This document shows positions 31,969 to 40,436 of a stretch of 64,000 nt of DNA, piece by piece; position 1 is the first letter of the stretch; the number at the start of each line of letters is the position of its first letter. Position numbers and translations under genes: made by a program. The notes under the pieces are model-generated. The model made no database searches, was not told the origin of the DNA, and saw only the letters and a program-made list of their open reading frames with translations. Origin of the DNA: Aldehydirespirator sp965220345 (lineage in GTDB: Bacteria > Actinomycetota > Acidimicrobiia > Acidimicrobiales > Aldehydirespiratoraceae); the NCBI GenBank assembly GCA_965220345.1, contig OZ244822.1:1674001-1738000 (forward strand), given 5' to 3'.

Positions 31969-33384
31969 TTGGACTACCAAGCGGCTTTAAACCATCTCGA
32001 CACGCTCATCAACCACGAAACACGCCCTCGTGCGGGGCGAGTCGCTGGGTTGAGCCTTGAGTCAGTGCAGCGCCTGACCTCCGCGATGGGCGATCCGCAG
32101 CGCTGTTACCGCGTGATTCATGTCACCGGAACCAACGGTAAAGGCTCCACGGTGCGGGTCACGGCTCGGCTGCTACAAGAAATGGGTTTGCGGGTCGGTG
32201 CTTACACCAGCCCTCATCTAGTGGCACCAACCGAGCGCATCTGCGTTGACTCTGAACCTATCGACTCAGCAGCTTTCGGTGCAGCAATAGGCGATGTGGT
32301 TCGCTTCGCCGAGCATCTACAGATGCGCCCCACCTGGTTTGAAACCGTTACCTCAGCGGCTCTGCAACATTTCGCTGATGTGGCCGTGGATGTGGCGGTG
32401 GTCGAGGTGGGGATGCTGGGACGTTTCGATGCCACCAACGTGGTTGAGGCCGAAGTCGCTGCCATCACTAACGTGGCACGAGACCACACCGACGGTGTCG
32501 GCGACTGGCGACGTGCCATAGCCCAAGAAAAAGCTGGCATCATCAAGCCCGGCACTACGGTGGTGTGTGGCGAGACGGATCCCGCTATGCGCGACATTTT
32601 TCGTGCTGAACCGCATGCAGTTATGTTCGAGCGCGGCACTGACTTCGCCGCCGATAATCAGCGCCTAGAAGCGCATCGCTGGCAGGCAGATCTCCGCACT
32701 CCCTACGGATGTCATAGCGATGTGATGATGTCACTGCACGGCAGGCATCAACTCGACAACGTGTCTTTGGCGGTAGCTGCCACAGAAGCCTTTTTCGACG
32801 CTCAGCTACCTGATGATGTGGTGAAAGAAGCTCTCGCCGGGGTGCGAGTTCCAGGGCGCTTTGAAATTGTTACCGAGACTTCTAGCGAGGCCAGCAACGC
32901 AGTGACTTCTGGTAAGGCCAGCAACGCAGTAGCTTCGACCAGCGGCGCAGTAGTTGCAGTTGAGCCTTTGGTGGTGCTAGACGGTGCACACAACCCTGCC
33001 GGGGCAAGAGCCGCCGCAACCACACTCAACGAAGACTTTGGCCCGGTCGGGCCTCGGTTTTTGGTGGTGGGAATGCAGGCAGGCCGCGATATTGCTGGCG
33101 TGCTTGAAGCTCTCGAAGCAGCTAGAGCCGAACGCGTGCTGTGCTGCACTGCGCCGACCGCTCGTGGTGTTGCAGCCTCCGAAGTGGCGGCTGCAGCAAC
33201 CTCACTCGGAGCGCCCGCAGAAGCCATTGAAGATGTTGCGGTGGCGCTGCAACGAGCCATGCTCCTCGCCGAAAGCGCTGCCCAAAAATCTGAAACTGCC
33301 TCTGGGCATCCTCCAGTCGTGATCGTGGCAGGCTCTTTCACGGTGGTCGGCGCAGCCAAGGTAGCCTTTGAGGCGCTGCGCTAG
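31969..33384 (+). CDS. folC: Folylpolyglutamate synthase / dihydrofolate synthase
   Basis: FolC adds glutamate to dihydropteroate and to folates. The 471-residue frame begins with TTG, 45 bases after clpX. It has the Mur-ligase-type P-loop VTGTNGKGSTVRVTARLL near residue 52, the substrate region YTSPHLVAPTERICVD, VVEVGMLGRFDATNVVEA, and LDGAHNPAGARAAATTL in the C-terminal domain. A low-complexity linker (about 300-325), rich in Ser, Ala and Val and made of short repeats (SEASNAV, GKASNAV), sits between the two domains. This is unusual for FolC and probably a slippage product. Confidence 0.94.
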   Translation: MDYQAALNHLDTLINHETRPRAGRVAGLSLESVQRLTSAMGDPQRCYRVIHVTGTNGKGSTVRVTARLLQEMGLRVGAYTSPHLVAPTERICVDSEPIDSAAFGAAIGDVVRFAEHLQMRPTWFETVTSAALQHFADVAVDVAVVEVGMLGRFDATNVVEAEVAAITNVARDHTDGVGDWRRAIAQEKAGIIKPGTTVVCGETDPAMRDIFRAEPHAVMFERGTDFAADNQRLEAHRWQADLRTPYGCHSDVMMSLHGRHQLDNVSLAVAATEAFFDAQLPDDVVKEALAGVRVPGRFEIVTETSSEASNAVTSGKASNAVASTSGAVVAVEPLVVLDGAHNPAGARAAATTLNEDFGPVGPRFLVVGMQAGRDIAGVLEALEAARAERVLCCTAPTARGVAASEVAAAATSLGAPAEAIEDVAVALQRAMLLAESAAQKSETASGHPPVVIVAGSFTVVGAAKVAFEALR

Positions 33385-33402
33385 CCGCTAACATCGCTAA
33401 CC

Positions 33403-33807
33403 GTGAATCGCACTCTGGTCATCTGCAAACCCGACGCGGTAGAACGCGGTCTGGTAGGCGAAATCATCGGACGCTTCGAGCGCAAAGGCCTGCGAATTGT
33501 TGCAGCCGAGCTTCGCACTCTGAGCCCTGAAGTGTTGGCTCAGCATTATCACGAACACATCGGCAAGGGCTTCTACGACGAACTGGTCGCATTCATGGGC
33601 AGAAGCCCCGTTCTGGTAGCGGTCGTGGAAGGCCCCCCCGACACTTGGAGCGTGGTTCGCGGGATCATGGGTGCCACCAATCCCGCTGTCGCAGCACCAG
33701 GAACGATCCGCGGGGATCTAGCTACAGAAGTCACCGAGAATCTGGTTCACGGCAGCGACTCAGCAGAGTCCGCACAACGCGAAATAAATATCTTCTTCCC
33801 TGCCTGA
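33403..33807 (+). CDS. ndk: Nucleoside diphosphate kinase
   Basis: NDK transfers phosphate from ATP to other nucleoside diphosphates through a phospho-His. The protein has 134 residues and a GTG start. It opens NRTLVICKPDAVERGLVGEI, has FMGRSPVLVAVVEG, and carries the active-site His in TENLVHGSDSAESAQREI (His117 region), which is the family signature. It lies 18 bases after folC and upstream of the mre genes. Its 3' end is followed by an 18-bp tandem duplication. Confidence 0.96.
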   Translation: MNRTLVICKPDAVERGLVGEIIGRFERKGLRIVAAELRTLSPEVLAQHYHEHIGKGFYDELVAFMGRSPVLVAVVEGPPDTWSVVRGIMGATNPAVAAPGTIRGDLATEVTENLVHGSDSAESAQREINIFFPA

Positions 33808-33838
33808 GCAGCCAACCCCGCCTGAGCAGCTAACCCCG
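33803..33838. repeat. 18-bp tandem duplication at the ndk 3' end
   Basis: CCTGAGCAGCCAACCCCG (33803-33820) is repeated directly at 33821-33838 with one mismatch. The first copy includes the ndk stop codon, so the duplication left a second, unused copy of the gene end. Confidence 0.8.
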
Positions 33839-33942
33839 TGCGCGAATAGGCGAGAGTTTGCCGCGCCCTATACACTCCCGTAGGCGGTTGTCCGGGTCTT
33901 CGCCGGTGCAACGCGGTTCGGTGAATTAATCAAGGCAACACG

Positions 33943-34959
33943 ATGAGAACAGCCAACATGCTTTCAGGGCTCAGTTCGATGATGAGTCGAGACATGGCAC
34001 TTGACCTCGGCACCGCCAACACCGTCGTCTACGTGCGCGATGAGGGGATCGTGCTTGATGAGCCTTCTGTGGTGGCTGTCAACACTCGCACTCGCAAAGT
34101 GCTGGCTGTCGGCAGCGAAGCCAAGAGCATGATCGGTCGTACCCCTTCGCATATCCAGGCTGTAAGACCGCTCAAAGAAGGCGTGATAGCTAACTTCGAC
34201 ATGTGCGAGGAGATGCTGCGCTTCTTCATTGAGCGGGTTCACATGAAGCGCTGGGCCAAACCGAGAATGGTCATCGCGGTGCCGTCAGGCACCACCGGCG
34301 TTGAGCAGCGGGCCGTGCAGGAGGCCGCTGAGTCGGCCGGTGCCCGAAAGCCAACCCAGATCATTGAGGAACCGATGGCTGCGGCCATAGGCACCGGGCT
34401 TCAGGTCTGGGAACCTGTCGGCAACATGGTTGTTGACATCGGCGGTGGCACCACTGAAGTTGCTGTGATATCGCTCGGCGGCATTGTGGCGAGTCAGTCG
34501 CTGCGGGTAGGCGGCGACGAGTTCGATCACAGTGTCTCACAGTTCGTCAAAAAAGAGTTTTCGTTGCTGATCGGTGAGCGCACCGCTGAGGAAGTCAAGA
34601 TCGTGCTCGGTTCGGCTGGCCCTCTCGACAGAGAGTTCCGTGCCGAGATCCGGGGTCGTGATCTTGTGAGCGGTCTGCCGCGGGTGGTGCCGGTCACTAC
34701 CGAGGACATCCGTGAAGGTTTAGAAGAGTCGGTCAGTGCCGTCTGTGACTCTGTGCGCAGCACCCTTGACCACACTCCACCTGAGCTAGCGGCCGACATC
34801 ATGGAATCAGGCATCGTGCTCACAGGAGGTGGGGCGCTGCTGAAGAACTTTGATCAGCGGTTAGCCAACGAGACTGCCATACCGGTCAGGGTTCCGCCTG
34901 ATCCGTTGCACGCAGTTGCTCGAGGCTGCGGTCAAATGCTGTCCATGGGTCTGCAGTGA
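33943..34959 (+). CDS. mreB: Rod shape-determining protein MreB
   Basis: MreB is the bacterial actin that guides lateral wall synthesis. The 338-residue protein has the actin-fold ATP motifs: ALDLGTANTVVYVRDEGIVL near residue 18, AVPSGTTGVEQRAVQEAAES, EEPMAAAIGTGL, VDIGGGTTEVAVISLGG near residue 166, and VLTGGGALLKNFD. Its presence with mreC, mreD, mrdA and rodA indicates a rod-shaped cell with a working elongasome, unlike many actinobacteria that grow from the poles and lack MreB. It starts about 135 bases after ndk, and its own promoter probably lies in that gap. Confidence 0.97.
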   Translation: MRTANMLSGLSSMMSRDMALDLGTANTVVYVRDEGIVLDEPSVVAVNTRTRKVLAVGSEAKSMIGRTPSHIQAVRPLKEGVIANFDMCEEMLRFFIERVHMKRWAKPRMVIAVPSGTTGVEQRAVQEAAESAGARKPTQIIEEPMAAAIGTGLQVWEPVGNMVVDIGGGTTEVAVISLGGIVASQSLRVGGDEFDHSVSQFVKKEFSLLIGERTAEEVKIVLGSAGPLDREFRAEIRGRDLVSGLPRVVPVTTEDIREGLEESVSAVCDSVRSTLDHTPPELAADIMESGIVLTGGGALLKNFDQRLANETAIPVRVPPDPLHAVARGCGQMLSMGLQ

Positions 34960-34966
34960 GTTTCAG

Positions 34967-34996
34967 CTCAGGCGCAGAATTCTCAGGCGCAGAATT
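34967..34996. repeat. Perfect 15-bp tandem duplication between mreB and mreC
   Basis: CTCAGGCGCAGAATT occurs twice head to tail (34967-34981 and 34982-34996) with no mismatch, just after the mreB stop. It makes up a large part of the 80-base gap to mreC. Confidence 0.85.
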
Positions 34997-35039
34997 ACTG
35001 CTAGCGGTGACCTCATCGGGCGATCTTTAAGCTTGCAAG

Positions 35040-36014
35040 ATGGCGGTCGCCCAGAGCAAGGGCCGGTCCCGCTACCGTCTGCTTCTACTGATACTGACGG
35101 CGGTGACCCTGCTCACTCTTGACTTCCGCGGCTTCGGTCCGCTAGAGACCGTCCAGAGCCGCACCCGTGACGCTCTTGAGCCTGTGGTGTCGGCGGTTGA
35201 CTCGGCTCTGGGGCCGGTGGCGAGAGTCTGGACCGTGATGTTCAACTACAGCGACCTTGAAGACGAGAACGCCAGACTGCGAGATGAGCGGGACCGTCTC
35301 GCAGCTGCCGACATTCGATCTACCGCGCAGCAAGACGCTTTCCAGCGGCTGCTATCAGCCACTGGGGTGGAATATGTCAGCAACGTGCCTCAGTTGACCG
35401 CATCGGTGCTGCGTGACTCTCCAGGCAACTTCGCCGATGATGTGTTGTCGATTGATGTAGGGCATCAAGACGGTGTAGCAACAGGCATGGCCGTGGTGAC
35501 CTCGGCCGGTTTTGTTGGTCGTGTGGAAGTGGTAGACGCGACCTCAAGCACAGTAACCGCAGTGAGCGACCCTGATCTGGTGATTGGAGTTCGATTGCTG
35601 GGCACCGGCGACGTAGGCCTCGGTCACGGAATGCCGGGTGATCCTTCAAAGTTTGTGGTGGAGTCAGGTCTGCGTTGGCCCGAAACTGGTGACTTGTCAC
35701 AACTCCCCGAAGTCGGCAGCGGTGTAGTGACCGCGGCAGGCAGTCGCTACCCAGCGGATATCCCAGTGGGGCGAGTGCTTGCGGTTGAACCCGCAGAAGC
35801 GGGTCTGGCGCAGCGGGTGACCGTTGAACTTAACGCTGAGTTGGGTGGTTTGGGTTATGTGGCGGTGCTCTTGCAGACACCTGCTGATGAACCCCCGACA
35901 GGGCCAGGATCTCCTTTTGCGCCGCAGCCGTTTGCCCCTGAAACACCGAACCCTGAGTTAGAGAATCCAAACCCTGGAGAAAATCCTGATCCAGCGACAG
36001 GGGGATCGCAGTGA
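35040..36014 (+). CDS. mreC: Rod shape-determining protein MreC
   Basis: MreC is a bitopic membrane protein that links MreB to the periplasmic side of the elongasome. It has a basic N-terminus, one membrane segment at about residues 10-27 (YRLLLLILTAVTLLTLDF), a coiled coil at about 70-100 (DLEDENARLRDERDRLAA), and the beta-barrel domain with SIDVGHQDGVATGMAVV and GFVGRVE. The C-terminus is a Pro/Asn-rich tail (ENPNPGENPDP) of unknown role. Its stop overlaps the mreD GTG start by four bases. Confidence 0.95.
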   Translation: MAVAQSKGRSRYRLLLLILTAVTLLTLDFRGFGPLETVQSRTRDALEPVVSAVDSALGPVARVWTVMFNYSDLEDENARLRDERDRLAAADIRSTAQQDAFQRLLSATGVEYVSNVPQLTASVLRDSPGNFADDVLSIDVGHQDGVATGMAVVTSAGFVGRVEVVDATSSTVTAVSDPDLVIGVRLLGTGDVGLGHGMPGDPSKFVVESGLRWPETGDLSQLPEVGSGVVTAAGSRYPADIPVGRVLAVEPAEAGLAQRVTVELNAELGGLGYVAVLLQTPADEPPTGPGSPFAPQPFAPETPNPELENPNPGENPDPATGGSQ

Positions 36015-36766
36015 CTTCTGTGGGGTCATCAGCATCAATGCCTCAACCGTTTAGGAGCAGATCAGTTGCGGGGCCGTCACGGTCGTCTTCTGCTAATCAG
36101 CGATTGCTATTTAGCAGCCTCGGCGCAACTGTCATAGGTTTGCGGTTGGTGATCGTCTATGCGGTCGCACTTTTGCTGCAGTTGACTTTCTTTACCGAGG
36201 TTCGGGTCGCTGATGTCGCCCCCGAACTGCCAGCGCTGATAGCAATTCTGGCAGGTCTTTTCGCTGGCGCTCAGAACGGCTCGGTAATGGCGTTCATAGC
36301 CGGTCTGGTATGGGATGTGTATCTGCCCACACCGATCGGACTAGCCGCTGTGACCTTCGCGGTGGTGGCCTACGCGCTGGGCGATTTCACTGAAGACCTG
36401 TTCCACGACACACAAACAAGAACCCTGATAGCTGTGTTCGTGGGAACTGCTGCCATGGTTTCAGCGTATGCATTGCTTGGAGCGGTGCTTGGACAGGGCG
36501 GACTCGTCACCGGTCGCTTGTTGATCATCGTGTTAGTGGCTTCGCTGTTCAACACCATGCTCTCGCTGCCAGCGGCTGCGGCGATGCGATGGGCTCTAGG
36601 GATCAGACGCGCCTCGGCTTTAGATAGCGGCATCCGAAACTCCGTTTCTACCCGCAGTTCTTCGCCGAGTCGGACACGCCGACGCAAACGCTCAAGCAGA
36701 GGTGCCGGTAGCGCAACAGGCGGCTCAGGCATAACGAATATCAGCGGGCGGGGCTTCGGCCAGTGA
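36011..36766 (+). CDS. mreD: Rod shape-determining protein MreD
   Basis: MreD is a small polytopic membrane protein of the elongasome. The 251-residue frame begins with a GTG that overlaps the mreC stop (GTGA). After a basic, Ser-rich N-terminus of about 40 residues come five or six hydrophobic segments from about 42 to 195 (LVIVYAVALLLQLTFF, ALIAILAGLFAGA, GLAAVTFAVVAYALG, and others). The tail is strongly basic and Ser/Gly-rich (TRRRKRSSRGAGS). Sequence conservation in this family is low; the call rests on topology and on position between mreC and mrdA. Confidence 0.88.
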   Translation: MTSVGSSASMPQPFRSRSVAGPSRSSSANQRLLFSSLGATVIGLRLVIVYAVALLLQLTFFTEVRVADVAPELPALIAILAGLFAGAQNGSVMAFIAGLVWDVYLPTPIGLAAVTFAVVAYALGDFTEDLFHDTQTRTLIAVFVGTAAMVSAYALLGAVLGQGGLVTGRLLIIVLVASLFNTMLSLPAAAAMRWALGIRRASALDSGIRNSVSTRSSSPSRTRRRKRSSRGAGSATGGSGITNISGRGFGQ

Positions 36767-39069
36767 TCAGCAGCGCTGCGGAAACCTCTGGGCGACACGG
36801 GTTCCGCCTGTATGTGATCGGTATCGTGGCGGTTTGTCTAGTGGCGGCGCTGTTCGCACGGCTGTGGTATCTGCAGGTTCTGGAGAGGGTGGAACTGCAA
36901 GATGCCGCTGCGGCCAACATCCTGCGGGTTGTCTACACCGAAGCGCCACGCGGACGCATCTTCGACGTGAAAGGGCGAATCCTTGTCGACAACCGTGTAG
37001 TGCAGGTGGTGGCTGTTGATCGTCGAGAGTTCTACTCAACTTTAAGTTCTGCCGAGCAGCAAAACGCTTTGATGGAACTGTCCAAGATCATCAGCCGCTC
37101 GGGGCGTCTCACAAAAGTCAGTGACATTGAAGAGCGCCTCACCAGTCGACAGTTCGGACCTTTCGACAGCGTGCCGGTAGCTTTCGATATTGACCCTGAC
37201 CTGCTCGTCTACCTCGGTGAGCGACCGGATCTCTTCCCTGGGGTCACAGTCGAGGAACGCACCGTCCGCAGTTATCCCTACGGCGAGTTAGCTGCTCATC
37301 TGCTTGGCTATGTGGGTCTGCTCACTCAGGCGGAATATCGGGCTCAAACTGCACAGGTCGGACCTTCGGGGCTTGGTGCAGCCCCTGGTGCCAAGACTTA
37401 TCAGCCTGGTGACGAGATCGGGAAGTCTGGGGTGGAGCGGATCTTTGAGAACCAACTGCGGGGAGTGCCTGGGGTGCGTGTCTTTGAAGTCAATCGTCGT
37501 GAGGAGATCGTCAGAGTCCATGACGACAAGAGTCGCCAGCCGATGCCTGGCAGCGATCTCCATCTCACTATCGACCTTGACGTTCAAAGCCTGCTGGAGC
37601 AGGAACTGCGGCGTGGCCTTGACGAAGCCCGCCGACAAGAGCCTCCCGAAGATGAACCCGATGCTCCTGAGTTCAACGCGTCGGCGGGTGCGGCTGTGGC
37701 GATGGACCCCCGAGACGGATCAATCTTGGCCATGGCATCTTTTCCCACTTTCGATCCCAGCGATTTTGTTAACGGGATATCGCAGCAACAGTTCGACGAA
37801 CTAACCGCCGAAGATAACTACTCGCCGATCCTCAACCGCGCTATTCAGGGTCTTTACCCGCCCGGTTCAACATTCAAGCTGGTGACCGCATATGCGGCCA
37901 TGACCCAAAACGTGATTGGCGATGATCCAACCTCGCTAATCGCGGTCGACGATTTCTATAACGACACTGGTACATACCGTTACCCGTTCTGCACCCTGGA
38001 ATCTGATACTTGCGTGTTCAACAGTCCTTACTGCTGTGAGCGGGGTGTTGATCTGCGTGATGCCTTGACAGTGTCAAGCGACACATACTTCTATCGGCTT
38101 GGTGGCGAAGGTTTCTTTTTGCGTCAGGAACCCCTAGATGAAGGTATCCAAGAGTCGGCGCGGGCCTTCGGTCTGGGATCATACTCAGGCATTCCACTGC
38201 CGAACGAACGAGCTGGCGTGGTACCCGACAAAGAGTATTACGACTTTCAGTTCGAGCAGGGAGTGTTCTTGCGCGGTGGCGACCAGTGGTTCGCTGGCGA
38301 CACAATCAACCTCTCGATTGGGCAGGGAAATCTGTTGACCACGCCTCTACAAATGGCCAATCTGTATGCCGTGCCAGCTTCTGGTGGCAGGCTCTACCAA
38401 CCGAATATCGCAACCAAAATCACTGACCGCAGCGGTGAAGTGATTGAAGAGTTCGGTCCTAGGCTGCTACGCGAGCTTGACTGGACCGCCGAACTCGCAG
38501 CGCCATTGCTAGACGGCCTCAACGGTGTCACCGCCTATAACTTGCCTAGTAGCACCGGGGACTCGTCGGTGCTGCGTGGCACCGCCTATGAAGCTTTCAA
38601 CCTTCCCGGTGAAGGTGGTGTCAATTTCCCGCTGGACGCTTGGCCCGTGGCAGCCAAAACGGGAACCGCCGAAAAGCAAGGTCAGGCCGATTATGCCTGG
38701 TTTGTGGCTTTCGGCCCAGCCACCTGGCCAGAACGTGGGTTTTCACACACGCCCGAAGTAGTGGTAGCGATGGTGCTAGAAGAAGCCGGTTTCGGTGGTG
38801 ATGTGGCCGCGCCAGCGGTGGCTCGAGTCTTGCTGCCGATCGCCACCGATACTGTGGAGCGGGCGCTCACAGCCGCCGAGGTGGACATCTGCTACACCGA
38901 GGTCTACCTGCTGGCATCGTTTTTTGAGGGGGTGCGCTCAGGCGCGATCAAAGTCGATGCCGACGGTTTGCCTATCTCGACAACTCAACCGCAGTTGTCG
39001 TCGCATTGCTCTGAATTGGTCGGCGGCCCGCAAGCCGTTGAAGAACGAGGACTGGACGCATTGCTGTGA
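36763..39069 (+). CDS. mrdA: Penicillin-binding protein 2 (elongasome transpeptidase)
   Basis: PBP2 is the transpeptidase that cross-links peptidoglycan during elongation. The 768-residue protein has one N-terminal membrane segment (LYVIGIVAVCLVAALFARLW), a dimerisation/pedestal domain (APRGRIFDVKGRILVDN, AAHLLGYVG), and the transpeptidase domain. There the SxxK motif is PGSTFKLVTAYA, the second motif is SSDTYFYRLG and the third is KTGTAEKQG. PBP2 commonly has Asp at the third place of the second motif. The C-terminal 60 residues hold two Cys. The start GTG overlaps the mreD stop, and the stop overlaps rodA. Confidence 0.95.
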   Translation: MISSAAETSGRHGFRLYVIGIVAVCLVAALFARLWYLQVLERVELQDAAAANILRVVYTEAPRGRIFDVKGRILVDNRVVQVVAVDRREFYSTLSSAEQQNALMELSKIISRSGRLTKVSDIEERLTSRQFGPFDSVPVAFDIDPDLLVYLGERPDLFPGVTVEERTVRSYPYGELAAHLLGYVGLLTQAEYRAQTAQVGPSGLGAAPGAKTYQPGDEIGKSGVERIFENQLRGVPGVRVFEVNRREEIVRVHDDKSRQPMPGSDLHLTIDLDVQSLLEQELRRGLDEARRQEPPEDEPDAPEFNASAGAAVAMDPRDGSILAMASFPTFDPSDFVNGISQQQFDELTAEDNYSPILNRAIQGLYPPGSTFKLVTAYAAMTQNVIGDDPTSLIAVDDFYNDTGTYRYPFCTLESDTCVFNSPYCCERGVDLRDALTVSSDTYFYRLGGEGFFLRQEPLDEGIQESARAFGLGSYSGIPLPNERAGVVPDKEYYDFQFEQGVFLRGGDQWFAGDTINLSIGQGNLLTTPLQMANLYAVPASGGRLYQPNIATKITDRSGEVIEEFGPRLLRELDWTAELAAPLLDGLNGVTAYNLPSSTGDSSVLRGTAYEAFNLPGEGGVNFPLDAWPVAAKTGTAEKQGQADYAWFVAFGPATWPERGFSHTPEVVVAMVLEEAGFGGDVAAPAVARVLLPIATDTVERALTAAEVDICYTEVYLLASFFEGVRSGAIKVDADGLPISTTQPQLSSHCSELVGGPQAVEERGLDALL

Positions 39070-40319
39070 GCACGGTGTCTTCTCCAGCTATGTCTTCTGC
39101 GGCAGTGTCGTCAGCAGCTCCTAAAGCGAAAGAACCGGCACGCCGCAGAGCTTCACCAGATCCTTGGTGGCTGTTAGTGGACCCGCTGTTGATCCTGTCG
39201 ACTCTGGCGGCGGCGACCATTGGGGCGCTGCTGGTGTATTCGGCGACACGCGGTGTGGTCGGCGACTTCACCGAACCTAGCACCGACTACCTAGAGCGTC
39301 AGGTGCTCTACATCTTGGCGGGACTCATCGTTGGTGTGGTGGCAGTGTTTGTACCAATTCAGCTGATACGCAGGCTGTATGTGGCTGCTTTTGCGGTGAT
39401 GCTGATGGCTTTGCTGGCTGTGCTGCAGTTCGGCGTGGAAGTCAACGGCACCCGAGCCTGGTTCGAGTTGGGCCCTTTCAGGATTCAGCCTTCAGAACCC
39501 GCCAAGCTGGTTTTGATCATCGGCTTGGCCATGATGTTGTCGCCAGGCAAGCGTCCCAGTGGCTTGAACTCTGCTGTGCCCACCACCGTCAGCGTGCCAC
39601 GGCTGCTTGCTGCTCTAGCGATGACCGCCGCACCCATCGGCTTGATCCTGTTGCAGCCCGATGTGGGAACCATGCTGGTGTATTTAGTGATCGCTTTGTT
39701 GATGGTGATCGTCAGCGGAGTGAAGGCGCGCTGGATAGCGCTGCTGGTGATAGTTGCTGTGGTGGGAGCTGTAGGGATCTACCGCTCAGATGTGCTCGCT
39801 GAGTATCAGGAAGCCCGTTTGCGTGTCTATCTGTTTACATCTGACGTGAGTGAAGAGTCCGCTAGTTACGCCTTCAACGTCGAACAGGCCCAGATAGCCA
39901 TAGGCAACGGCGGTTTACGAGGTCAGGGTCTCTTCCAGGGAACCCAAACCCGCTCGGATCTGGTTCCCCAGCAACAAACCGACTTTATTTTCACGGTAGC
40001 TGGCGAAGAGTTGGGCTTGCGTGGTGCTTCGGTGCTTCTGGGGCTGCTGGCGTTGCTGTTGTTTCGGGTGTGGCGTACAGCACAACTCGCTGCGACACCA
40101 TTTGAGAAGCTGATATGCACTGGAATTTTCGCCATGCTGTTGTTTCAAATGTTCCAGTCGGTGGGCATGACCATGGGCATGATGCCGGTAACTGGCATAC
40201 CTTTGCCTTTAGTGAGCTACGGCGGATCGTCGATGCTGACTACTTTGCTGGCGCTAGGGCTTGTGGCTGGCGTTTATCGCCGCCGTCTAGGCATCGAAGG
40301 TATGACCCAAGCTCAGTAG
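39066..40319 (+). CDS. rodA: Peptidoglycan polymerase RodA (SEDS family)
   Basis: RodA is the SEDS glycosyltransferase that works with PBP2. The 417-residue protein begins with a GTG overlapping the mrdA stop. It has a polar N-terminus of about 35 residues and about ten membrane segments. SEDS family motifs are clear: FELGPFRIQPSEPAKLVLI, the long loop with GNGGLRGQGLFQGTQ and FIFTVAGEELGLRG (the conserved Glu-Asp/Glu region), and GIPLPLVSYGGSSM near the end. Position after mrdA makes RodA more likely than FtsW. Confidence 0.94.
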   Translation: MSTVSSPAMSSAAVSSAAPKAKEPARRRASPDPWWLLVDPLLILSTLAAATIGALLVYSATRGVVGDFTEPSTDYLERQVLYILAGLIVGVVAVFVPIQLIRRLYVAAFAVMLMALLAVLQFGVEVNGTRAWFELGPFRIQPSEPAKLVLIIGLAMMLSPGKRPSGLNSAVPTTVSVPRLLAALAMTAAPIGLILLQPDVGTMLVYLVIALLMVIVSGVKARWIALLVIVAVVGAVGIYRSDVLAEYQEARLRVYLFTSDVSEESASYAFNVEQAQIAIGNGGLRGQGLFQGTQTRSDLVPQQQTDFIFTVAGEELGLRGASVLLGLLALLLFRVWRTAQLAATPFEKLICTGIFAMLLFQMFQSVGMTMGMMPVTGIPLPLVSYGGSSMLTTLLALGLVAGVYRRRLGIEGMTQAQ

Positions 40320-40436
40320 TAGACTGCCTTGAAGGATTTTCTCGCGGCAGCTTGACTGAGCAGCTTTACAAAGCAGCTTGACTAGAAGGCAGGAGACTGG
40401 GCAAGAGCCGCGGCAACAAGATTCGCGGTAACAACT